A stretch of DNA of 64,000 nt from Lycocorax pyrrhopterus obiensis (Eukaryota; Chordata; Aves; Passeriformes; Paradisaeidae). The stretch is from the NCBI GenBank assembly GCA_014706295.1, contig JACSVZ010000015.1, forward strand, positions 55,177,535-55,241,534, in the 5' to 3' direction. Made by a program: the position numbers and the translations under genes. Of this stretch, positions 36,301 to 47,110 are shown one piece after another. A model generated the notes under the pieces. It saw only the letters and a program-made list of their open reading frames with translations, was not told the DNA's origin and made no database searches. The first letter of the stretch is position 1, and every line of letters starts with the position of its first letter.

Positions 36301-39300
36301 CAAAACCAAGGACACTGAACTGTTATGACAGAAGATGATTTCTTCTTTTAGGTGAGCCTGGACAGGGGGCTGGAGTAGCTACTGGGCTTCTTATTATTAC
36401 AGTTATTTCACTGATCTAAGGGAGAGCAAAGGATCTCTGGAAGTTGTCTTATCAGCCCTAATAACATAAGGGTGGGTCCCCCCACTATGGTTCTGGGAGG
36501 AATACCACTGACTTTATCTCAGGAGGCCAAAAGAGCCTCTTCCAGCTTTGGTTAGCTGGATAAAAAGGGGCATTTCCCCCCCTTTTTGCTATTTTTGTTA
36601 AATCATTTTGACTGTTCTTCTGGAGCTAAGGAGAGGAAAATTGACTCAGCTATATTACTTGAATATGGTTGGGAGAGGTGAACATTCAGATTTGCCAAAA
36701 ACATTTTGATTTTGTCGTTTTGATTTGGCAAAAGCAAATATTTTTCTTTCTTCTCAGAGTTTTTCAGCTCATTTCTAGTGCTGCTCTTTGCTGGTGCTCT
36801 GGTCAGTCTTGTAAGGGCAGGCTCCCTCATGTCTCAAATACCCAATAATTTGGCTCTCTCCAGTTTATCAGCTTTGCCTGATCCCCCTGACCTTAGAATT
36901 TTTTCTGTCAGTTCGAAGGTACTCTTTAAGGGTGCCTTAATACAAAGCTGTGCTTCATAACATCTTATCTTTAACTCCATTTTGTTTTCCTAAAGAAGCC
37001 AGTGGTGATAAACATATAAAATAATGTACAAATCCATCTACTTTTGTTATGTGGTCTAAAAGAACACTGCAAAATTGCTGGAGGTGGCAGGGCAAGGTGT
37101 TTCCTGTGCACTCATCAGATCCTGTTCCTTTCTCCATATGATGAGGAAAGTAAATCATTCCTTGTTTATGCAGACATGATAGCAGCCAGGGCTGTGATGG
37201 ACATGCTGACAGTAGGCATGTTCCTGAGAAGGGCTGCTTCTTTTTTCTGAGGTCAAGGCCTTTCGCGTTACTTTGGCTTTGCAGACAATGTACAATCCGG
37301 CCTGGCGGAAAGAATGGCTCAGGTTTTACTCCAAAAGCAGAACCCTGGAGAATCTTCTCTTCCATATGGTGATAGCCCATGGCCACATCCCATTCTCTGT
37401 GGGATGTTTGGGAGCAAAGCGAGCCCTCCCTCTTCTGCAGAAGTGCCTTGTTGGTGCGTGGGCAGAGTGGCTGCCAGGGCAGGGTCTGTGCCACCTGGGG
37501 AAAACACGTCTGCCCGGTCCCTGTGTGGGTGCTGGCAGGAGCTGACAGCTCCTTCAGCAGCTTGAGGTCAGCTGGCTCTCTTGCCTGTCGCCACTTCAGA
37601 CAGAGCAGTGGTGAAAGGAGCTGTAAATCAAGCACGTCCCTTTCCTGTCCTGTAGATTGAGATTAAAAGCAACAGCATCAGCTCTCTTGTTATCTGCTCT
37701 TGCCCCTCCTATAGGCATTTGTGTGAAGTAAACTCTTTTTTCCTTTCCTTCCTCTCCCTTCTCAGCAGAGATGGCCTCCTCACTAACTGCTGTGATGACT
37801 GCTTTCCTCGTTCCAGAGGGACCAGCCACCCTTTCCTCCTGTTGGTGACGGGCATTTTCCTTCTTCAGGGAGGTTACAGACTGTGCCAGGCTCTGACTAC
37901 AGCTCTACCTAGCTGGCTCCTGCCCCACTTTGGGCAGAAATACAGGCTAAAAGGTCACCTGGCACACAGGGTGGGACTCCCTGGGGCCTCGGGGGTGGGA
38001 AGGTGGCACCTTGGTGCTTGAAGAAGCCTGTGCATGTGGCAGGGTGTCTGCCAGCCAGCCAGGGAGCTGGCTTCCTGAGAGCTGGGATCAGTTTGACATG
38101 GGGAGCCCAGCCAAGCCTCCCTCTTCAGATGCCCTGTGTGTCAGCTGCTAGTCACCCTCGTACCTCTGAAAACTTTCAGGTTGCAAGAAGCCTGGTGAAA
38201 AAAATTATTAGGAGTTCACTGTGTGTGCTTTAATACTGCAAATACCACATGCTGGGGCATTCCCTTCCGTGTGTCACAGTTTTTCTCTGCTCTGCTCTGC
38301 TCTTGCATTCCTGGACTGCATGCTCCTACTTTAATTTATTATGAACTAGTTGTTCTTTTAACTTTCTTCATCCACCTGCTGCCTCTCCACATGTCACTGC
38401 TTCTATTTCTGTGCTTTAAAAGTCAACCATCCAGAGAAAACATGATGGTTCATCTATGTAGATGTTTTTGAAAACAATGTTTGTGCTAAAACTTATTCAG
38501 CATCACAATGAGGTATTTGTTCTTTCTTAGAGCCAGATTCATGATGTCAGTTCAAAAGTAAATAAAATCAGCAGAGATACAGACATGATGGTTGCAGCAC
38601 TCAGCTTCCTCTACACTGTTTTGATGCCCACACAGTTTCTTGCGTTTTAAAAATTTTTAATTGATTATTGACTACACATCTTGCATTGTATATTGTTCCC
38701 CTTAACTTTCAGACTATGAAGTTCTCTCAACCAGAGGTGACTGAACTTCATACGATGAGGTCTCAGAGGCTCATGCGAAGCTCAGCCCCTTCACAATCAT
38801 ATTTGCAAAGCACCATTTCAGGGGAAGAAATAAGAAAGAAAGAAGACTACTTTGAAACAAAGCACTCATTGCAGCCTGAACATTCGTGAGCTCTTCATGA
38901 TAAAAGCTGGTACTGCTTTCCTGGTATGTTCTACCCTACTTGCAGCTCAGCTCCTCTCCCAGGGGTGCAGCCTTGTTAGTGAAATCTTGGAGTGTCAAGG
39001 GTGAGGGCAGTATTGAGCCAAATTTGATATTCTTACTTGGTAATTTGGAAGTAAGCAGAAGAAAATCAATGAATTATTGTTTTTTACTGTATGTGGCTTC
39101 TGTTTTAGAGCCAGTCACAGCAGGAAAACTGTCACAGGGGTGTTTGAATACGGTTGGAGGCTCCACATGTCTGACGAAAGTCACTTTGCTCTTTGTTTGG
39201 AAACTGGCTAAAGCACCTTGCAGAGGGGTAGGGAAATATAAAATGTGTTAAATGTGTTCATAAGAAGAAAGCTTCCTAGAGGGAGGGAGGCTTTGGCTCT

Positions 39301-42005
39301 GCCAAGAGAAATGTCTGAATGCTAATTGTAGGTGGGAGGAAGGGGGGTACAAACCATCAAGTTGCCTAGGAGGAGGCTTGGGGAAAGGAGGGGGGAGTAT
39401 TTGGGAAATACTGCCTTTGATTAACACAGACTTAATTGGAGCATAACAAAGAGATAAAAAAAAAAGGTTTGGCAAGTTAAATCTTTCCAGTGCCACACAT
39501 CTGAGGAAGCCAACGGTGGCCTATGGAGAGCCTGAATGGGCAATGTGGAAAATGCCAGGGGTGTGTAATTTTGTCTGTGGGGTTATGACAGCCATCATTT
39601 TGAACCAGAGTGACTATCAGAACTAATTAATTCTCCAAGGCCAGAGGATGCATTAAGATGGAGCTGCAGCTGGTATGCTGAGGAATGCCGCGCACCCGGC
39701 AGAGGCCACCGCTTTTATCCATGTTAATGAGGGAGAAGGCACAGACAGCTGATCTAAACCCCAATGCGCTCGCGATGCATACAGCTGATGGCAATGCAGA
39801 CTGCCAGGCAAGGGGTGGTCTTAGCCATAGATTAGATCCTCATAGTGGCCTCTTCAGCTTTCTTTCTTTCCCTTCTGTTTTGGTGGGTTTTTTTTTTCTT
39901 TTGTGCTCTCAAAAGAGTCTTTCAGCTGGTGAAATTGTAAACAAAAGGCATTCTCGCTGAAGCCGTGGCAAGAGTGCTTTGCTAGGGAGCCATGAGGAGA
40001 GTGATGTGTGTGGTGCTAACTTGGACAATGATATTTACACAAATTTTCAGGGCAGTATTGGGTTGAGGAACTGTAAGGCTGAGCTTAGAATCAGTATTGT
40101 GCTCTAAAGTTGAAGGACCACAAAATCAGGGGCTGCTCACAGGTACCTCTGCTACCCTTTCATGTTATTTATAATTGTGTGTTGCTTAAAAAAATGAAAG
40201 TCATCCTCAAGGCATAGGTGAAGTCCCAGGTCTTGTAGGTTCCATAGGATACACGACTTATTTGTAAGTCCCCAATTTCTTGGAAGTGCTCTCCACGTAC
40301 AGCTATGAGACAGATGTACAAGGGCATGAATCTACAGGGTTCCTGGGCAGCAATGCCACAGGGTGGAGGAAAGGACTTAGTAACCTGGATCTGGAGGTGC
40401 AGGTGGCTTACAGGAATATCAAAGTCATCTTTGTGTCCCTGTCTCTACTTTCCATCTACTTGTCATTCTTGGTAGACCATACACAGACTTTGATCCCATG
40501 TTGCTGCCAGTTAATTGTGTGATAAATGGAGGAGGTACTGCCCTGGTACAAAATCTTGAGTTCCTTTGAACACTCTGGCTCTTCCTGGTGATATAACACA
40601 CTTCAGAATCATTAAATCTCATGTTTAATGGAGTATAAACGTAGCATGTATTCCTTGCAGTGATTTGAAATAAAATTAATCACAATTATGAGCTGCTGGG
40701 TAAATACACTAAAACAAATCTGTAGTTTGAGTTAACATCTGGCTGTGTAATGTCAGCATGTAAGGAGCTTCAGCTTTAAGATGTGATCAAAGGATATTGG
40801 AAGCTAGGAACAAATAATGGGCTTTCAAAGCTGGCTCCAATGGATCTTGATGACATTTCTCAAGCAAACTCATTTTTCAGTTTCTAAACATCCGGGAAGG
40901 ACAGTAGAGTTGTTTGTATGTGCCTTGTACTGCAGTTCTGCTAAGGTTGCAGTATGTAAAGCAAAAATACTAGGGAAACCCTGAGATTCCGGGATTTGGG
41001 ATGGATAGGGGGATGTACAGTGTGGATTTAGGTGCTATAAAATTTACATTGGGTTTTCTAACTCTGTGGTAGAAAAGCAGGACGGAGAGCAGCACACACA
41101 TTTCAGATCTTAGCAGCTGGCTGTGGTAGGACTGGGGATGTTTGGGAAACCCAGGCACCATAAATTAGGGATTTTGTGGAGTTGAGGGCGGGAGCAGAGG
41201 CTGTGTTGTTGCTGCAATGTTGTTACCTGATGACTTCCTTCCTTGCTGTGGACAATGCAGAGAGCTCACTGTAATTTTGGCCTATATAGACTTGTATGCT
41301 TGCAGAGTAATACTTCTGTTTTGTCTAGACAGACTTAAACAAAGTTAGATTAATATAGTTAATAATTTACTACAAACGGAACTGAGTTGCAGACAGTGAT
41401 ATGGAGCAATCAACCCTCGCTCAGTTTTTTTTTCTTCTTTCTTCCTTTAAAGGCAGCCTTTATAGCATTATCCAAATGTGCGTGTTTGTGGCCATAGTGG
41501 GTTGATTTCAGCCAATTATCTTGTCTAGGAAAAACCATCCCAAAATCTGATTGAGGAAGAAAATCGTGCAGAAAACAATGCAGCACGATTTCCACAAATA
41601 GAATAATAACATAATGTTATTTTTCATTGTCTTCCTCCTCATGGTGCGTAAACTTGCCATGGTTTACATCAAGTTACAGGGCTGTGTTATGTGCTGTGCT
41701 GGTTGGGTAACTCAGTGTGGGAATGCAGAGTGGAAATCCCTAAGCCATGACCAAGGGCAGCAGGTTGGCCACGGGGGCATCTGGCTTTGCTGGGAAGAGC
41801 CAGGTGTGGTGTTCCTGGCGTGTGTTAGGGGGCTGCAGGCCAGCAGAGGGTGTGAACGGCTGCCGTAGGAAACAGAGCTGGACTTGGGAGACGGAAGCTC
41901 CGGCTGGTTTTGGCTCCATTGTTTAAAGATGTGCACAAGCCACTCTCCGTTCTGCCTTGGCAGTGTCTTCTCTCCTTTCTGCGTCTCTATAGTTTGGCTT
42001 TCACA
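36301..42005. other. Upstream flank, no recognised gene
   Basis: No exon, RNA gene or mobile element could be identified on either strand. A 226-codon open frame at 36955-37635 (minus strand) lies in a moderately GC-rich part of this stretch. It has no recognised domain and is not annotated as a gene. Confidence 0.6.
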
Positions 42006-42021
42006 GTGTGTGTGTGTGTGT
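42006..42021. repeat. (GT)n microsatellite
   Basis: About eight perfect GT units at the left edge of the CpG-rich block. Confidence 0.9.
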
Positions 42022-42144
42022 CGGTGCCTCCAAAGGCACCCGGAGGTGAGGATGGCTCCTGTGCGAGCGAACGCTGGCGAACAACTCTCAGTTTCTCCAC
42101 CGGCATCCTCCGCCCCTCTTCAGCCCAGTGCGCAGGGTCACGGG

Positions 42145-42215
42145 ATGCTCCAGGTTGGAAGGGACCGTGAGGATGACCTGGTTCCGCCCGCCGTGCGGGA
42201 CCCTCCCGCGGGGCC
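42145..42215 (+). mobile_element. Probable CR1 LINE fragment
   Basis: The stretch with AGGTTGGAAGGGACC followed by GAGGATGACCTGGTTCC and a CCGTGCGGGACC-like run resembles the antisense of the avian CR1 3' region (the GTTGGAAGGGACC ... AACCCCC motif). It is short and GC-shifted, so the assignment is tentative. Confidence 0.45.
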
Positions 42216-42355
42216 ACCGGAGGGCAGCAGAGCCCAAGCCACGGCTCCAGCCGCCCAAAGCCGCGGGGAGCAGCGCCTGGAAGCGGCTCCGAGAGCCCCC
42301 ACGAGCCGCTGCGAGAGCCCTGTGGGAGGGCAGGGAGGAGCTCCCCTGCGTGGGT

Positions 42356-42380
42356 AACCCCACCCCACCCCACCCCACCC
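42356..42380. repeat. (CCCCA)n tandem repeat
   Basis: About five perfect pentamer units at the right edge of the CpG-rich block. Confidence 0.9.
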
Positions 42381-42449
42381 GCGGGGTGAGAGCGGGAACA
42401 CGCTTGCAAGGATGGGGAGGCTTCCTAAAATTGGTCTGAGAGCACGCGG

Positions 42450-42760
42450 GGATAAAGAACTATAGAAAAGAAATAGGGGTTAAAATATATGATGTGTGAT
42501 AAGCATATTGAAAATAAATCCGTAAAAGCAAAATATAAAATATAAAAAGAAATAGATAAAAGGTAGATATTATTGTAAAAATGTATTAAAAAAGTAAAAG
42601 GCAAGCAAATATATAAAATAAATATTGAAAGGTATAAAATAAATATTGAAAGGTATAAAATAAAAATAAAAATATTTAAAATTAACATAACATAAATAAT
42701 AAATCTATAAAGGACAAACAAATCTATAAATCATATAAAATAAAGATATAGAAATGCAAT
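42450..42760. repeat. AT-rich low-complexity tract
   Basis: Dominated by ATAAAA and AAATAT words, starting less than 100 bases from the CpG-rich block. It contains a 21-bp tandem repeat at 42613-42668. Confidence 0.85.
42613..42668. repeat. 21-bp tandem repeat, about 2.7 copies
   Basis: The unit reads ATAAAATAAATATTGAAAGG plus T. Two perfect copies (42613-42633, 42634-42654) are followed by a partial third. Confidence 0.9.
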
Positions 42761-43911
42761 TATGGCAGTATTAAAATGATGCATGTTTTATATCTATATA
42801 TTTGGAAACTGTCATCTGTTGCAAAGAGTACAAAGTATATGAGGTAGAAGGGAGAGGATATAGTCAGATACCTTCACAAACATATGCTGCATCCCAGAAA
42901 ATGAGCAGCCAGGGAGCTGTTCACTTTCCCCTGACTCCCACAAGGTTGCACATACACTATGAGTAAGAAATTTGAATGATTTCAGATACATGGGAGCATC
43001 TGCTGAGGATTCATCCAAAAGTTTCTGCTTTGTGCCTTCTGTGTTGAAGACTAAACTTTGTTACAAAGTTTACTTTTTTTTTTTTTAATGATGACAAAGT
43101 GAACATACAAGGATTCTTTCAAATTATATAAAAGCTGTGGTAAAAAGATTACACTTTGTGTTAAATGCACTGGAAACTCTAAATAAACATAAAAATGTAA
43201 AGCCAGTGCTACTGGCAATGAGATTAGGCTGAGCACACATGCAGAAAACCCTCCTGAAATGCTCACCTATGTGTAGCAAGGCTTTGTGCTGGAGACACTT
43301 GTAAAGGACTGTGCAAAGTCCTCACCTACAAACAGATAAGTTTTGGATACATCTAATGTAAAACAAAAGAGCTACAGTTTTGAAAGTTTTGATGGAGATG
43401 TCAAGTATTTAGAGCTATGAACAGTCCAGAATTAAATGCCTTCCCCAAGGTTATTTACTTTAGCAGTTAGACAGTATGGAGCAGTTGTCCTCTGAAGAGA
43501 GGAGAAAAATAGGTTATGTAGGGGTTATAAAATAGAAACTTTCTAGTTTGTTTTTGAGGGCTTGTCTTGTTTTCAAATTTTAAAAGTAGAAATGTTGTGG
43601 TTTTTACTGCTGTTGGCTTTTTTGTGGTTCTTATTTGTTTGGTTGGGTTTTTTTTCAAGTTTTCGGAAATGTAATCAACTAAAATATTAAAAAAAGAGAG
43701 AAAAAAACCAAAACCCAAACCCACCTGTAAATAAAGCTTCAGTGCAGTTATTTCAAATCCATCCAGGTTATTAGCAACAGAAACAAGGCTGATGATGTGA
43801 AACTCTAAGGAGGGATAATTTACATCTTTGAGCCCAGTACCAGCACTGGTATTTGCAGATGTGTCTCTTCCTTGTCCTGCCAGATAGACTTCCAAGACTC
43901 TCATCCAGCAG

Positions 43912-43926
43912 TCTCTCTCTCTCTCT
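43912..43926. repeat. (TC)n microsatellite
   Basis: A short run of about seven TC units. Confidence 0.8.
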
Positions 43927-44029
43927 GTGATTGTAGAATGTATTTAACATCATTTAATGTGAGCAATGTTAAAGCAGTGCTAAAACAGGCTATTTCACAT
44001 TCACAATTTCTTAGTATCCTCTTTTTGCA

Positions 44030-44052
44030 CATCATCATCATCATCATCATCA
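44030..44052. repeat. (CAT)n microsatellite
   Basis: Seven consecutive CAT units, a potentially variable trinucleotide repeat in the upstream flank. Confidence 0.9.
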
Positions 44053-46479
44053 CCAATGACATTAGAGCAGCCAGAACGCCAAAGTCCCTGCGGCCCCCAT
44101 GAGTTGTACCATGTGAGTGTCCATACATGACAAATGCTGCCCGGCTGCCCATAGTTTTTTAGGGATAAGGAATGGCACTGCAGGACAATGCAATTTAAAC
44201 TTCAAGTTATTGCTTGTTTGGGTGGTTTTTTTTTTTTTTTTAACTTTGACCCACAGCTGTGAAGTTATATAAAAACTTCAGGAGTCATTTGGGGAAACTA
44301 CATTATTGGTCTCCTGGGGAGAAACAACCTCACCTTTCTAGGATAAAACCAAATAGATAATTAAAAATATGGCCCGAATATTTTAATGACAGAGATTGTC
44401 TTCATTTTTCTTCTGACTCTAGTATCCATGAAAGATATTGAAATATTTGGAAGGATTTTGAGAATGAAAATGGCAGATACTAGAAAATGAGGAAGTGATA
44501 AATGTCTGTGTGGAGTAGGTAGAATACTAAAAAGAGATAAAATTAATAGAGGCATTATGATGTCTATAGAAATCATAAATAGGAAATTCCTGTTTTTTTC
44601 TTATTGTAATTCTACAGTAAGAGAATTTTTGAAAGAATTGCCTTTAAAAAAGGACAAAAGAAAGTTTTTTCTTTGTTAATTAGAGGTGAAAAATCTTTCA
44701 GTCATTTCTGCTAATGCAACTTTTTTCTTATTGTCTAATTGTAGGTAGGTAGATCTTCAAATGTTTTAGGAGTTTGTGGTTGAAAGGAACGAGGCAGAAA
44801 ATTGGCTAGACTCTGTAGGAAGTAAATTTTCTTTCTTGTAGAAAGTATTTTGAATAACTTTGATTTGTTGCAACTCAGCAGGTTGAGTTGAAAAGATTTT
44901 ACTGAAGGAAAAATATAAAAGTTGACTTTTTTTTTGCCTGCTGGGTAAAGCATCTTCCTGACACACTGGACTCCTCAAAAATGCAGTAGCTTGTCTGAAA
45001 CTTTGTTGAGGAGCAATTTAAGTGCCTAAACACTGGCACCTAATGCTGCTTTAAATGCCTTTGGTAGCAGTGAGTGCGGCGACTTCCTGGAGTAGCCTCT
45101 GGCAGCCACATGGGATGCCAGGGGGCCTCCAAAACAGTGCTAGGCAACTGAAACACACCCTGTGGGTATCAGGACTCTCAGGAACCTAGAAACCTGAAAG
45201 CGTCAGGAGCTGCAGGGTTAGTGTGGCTACTGAGGGCTGGGTGTAGGATGACCACAGGTATCTCCTCTCCAAGTCCCATGAGGCAAACATCTGCAGAATC
45301 ACACTCTCTAAGATGCAGATTTCCGTCTCACTTGTGAATCTGCAAGTTAGGAAGCAGTGGCTGCCTGGAGGTCCTGAGAATTGCCGGTATTCTGAGGGGA
45401 AAGCAAACTCATTCCTTGAATCAATATCTTCCCTCGTAAAAGGTTTTTTGGAATCCAGGCTTTTTCTTGGGAAATCAATATAATGGAAAAGTCACAACTT
45501 GTTGCTTATCTGATGCAGGCTGCAGTCAGAGGGTAGATACTCATCTGTTCCCATCAACCACTGCTGAGTATTTCAAGAGATGTTAGGAAGCAAGTTTTCT
45601 GTCTGAGATCCAGCTCTCACTAGCTCAGCACTCTCAGCTGTTGACTAGTTTTTCAAAAGAACTCAGCTCCCATTGTGACTATTATGACCAGGTTTTCAAA
45701 AGATTTCAACAGGCTGAGTGCTGAGATCTTTTGAAAATATCCTAATAATTATTTAGGTGAGTAAATAGCATCTGAATCTGGTTCTAAAAGCTGATTCTTT
45801 CTGGAAAGTCTTACCAGTGATGTATATTATTAATTTTTCTTGTTCCCTGTATATGATTTGCCTTTATATATTTTCAGCATTTGAGCTGTTTTAGATGCAG
45901 TTTCTGCAAAATTAGAATAGTAGAGCAGCCGTAGATTGAACTAGGGTGCAATAATTCAGGATCAATGAAATGCAGCCTTCCTATTGATGGATTGATCACA
46001 CGAAAACTTGAATGCTATTGTTGAGCAAAGTTTCCAGAGTTGCCAAGAAGTAACAAGAGGAGATATGGTAGAAGAGTGAGGGTGAAATCTTCATGTAGCA
46101 TTGTACCTCAAGATCAAAGTCTAGGGCAAAAAGAGACAGTGCTGAGGGCAGTCTTGCATCCCAGGATGACAGCACTGGGGGCAACAGTGAGGGTTTTAAA
46201 CGCCGTGTCCATTACGAAGCTGGATTTAACTAATTCCTGTCACAGTGCTTAAGAGGCAAAATTCCCAAATTTGTGTTCTTGGCAAAACTCCTGAAGGAAC
46301 ACATTAGTCTGAATTTAACCCTTGAGATATGTCAGAGTGCAAGAACATAGCAACATGCCACGTGAAATCGAAGGCTCATGTAGACTGGTGTGCTCTTCCT
46401 GAGAGTGCTCAATACTGGTCGTCTAGCAAAAGAGTATAAGAATCAGGTCAAATATAGAATAATGTTTTAAAAGTACTTT
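44053..46479. other. Intergenic, nothing recognised
   Basis: Only homopolymer runs, for example poly-T at about 44227-44242. No exon-like or RNA-like structure was seen. Confidence 0.6.
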
Positions 46480-47110
46480 TTCAGGATTCTACCTCTAACA
46501 AGTTATTTTTATCTGATTTATATCCTTTCTTTTGTGTCCATGGCATCTTGTGGCAGTGACTTCCACAATGTAGTTGCAGTCTGTGTGAAAAAGCTCATCT
46601 CTTTTATTTCAAACCTTTTGTCAGATGCTGGGGTGTGAGAAATAAATAGCTAATACTCTATGACTTTGTGAAGTAGTATCATATCCCTTTGAACTCTGCC
46701 CCTGTTATTTTTTTTCCAGGTACAAGTGTTGATGTAGTTTCCCCTCATACATGAGTCTTCCTGGATCTCTGACCTGAGTTTTTCTCTTCTCTGAGCTAAA
46801 ACCTCTTCTGATTCACCTCTGTAGCTTTGGAAATGAGATGATCTAAGCTGCCTACCACAGTCAAGATGTTTGTGCCTCATAGATTTCTCCAGCTATATAA
46901 CAGAATTTTTTCTTCTCCATTCTCAATTCACCTTGAAAATCTTAGCCTTGTATATGCTTGTCTGTCTACTCTTAAAAATGGAGCTGATATTACAGTGGGG
47001 GAGGCACAAGGGTCCCATATTTTATTTATGGAGTGTGAATACTGGCTTAAAGACCGTTCTTGGGTCACGGTTATTTTTTCCATGCACGTGTGAATTAATT
47101 CAGGATTTCA
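46480..47110 (-). mobile_element. Old CR1-like LINE remnant
   Basis: Several diverged blocks keep the order of an ancient amniote CR1 3' region read in antisense: a CTTCCACAATGTAG block, a TGTGTGAAAAAG block, a TAGTATCATATCCC block, a CCTCATAC block, and a later TTCATTTGCT block. Substitutions and indels are heavy, so boundaries are approximate. The match is from memory of the family consensus. Confidence 0.5.

Larger units (their letters stand above)
42040..42395. promoter_or_regulatory. CpG-rich block (CpG-island-like)
   Basis: CpG dinucleotides are dense here, unlike the surrounding DNA, and the block is strongly GC-rich. It lies about 6 kb upstream of the STAB2 start codon. Long open frames through it on both strands are a side effect of high GC. 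It could be a promoter of an unannotated transcript or simply a GC-rich repeat remnant. Confidence 0.4.

Noticed and set aside
41884..42409. Several overlapping open frames of 86-157 codons on both strands
   Set aside because: They fall in the CpG-rich block, where high GC depletes stop codons. The sequence is Pro/Ala/Arg/Gly-rich with no domain, and part of it looks like a CR1 scrap.
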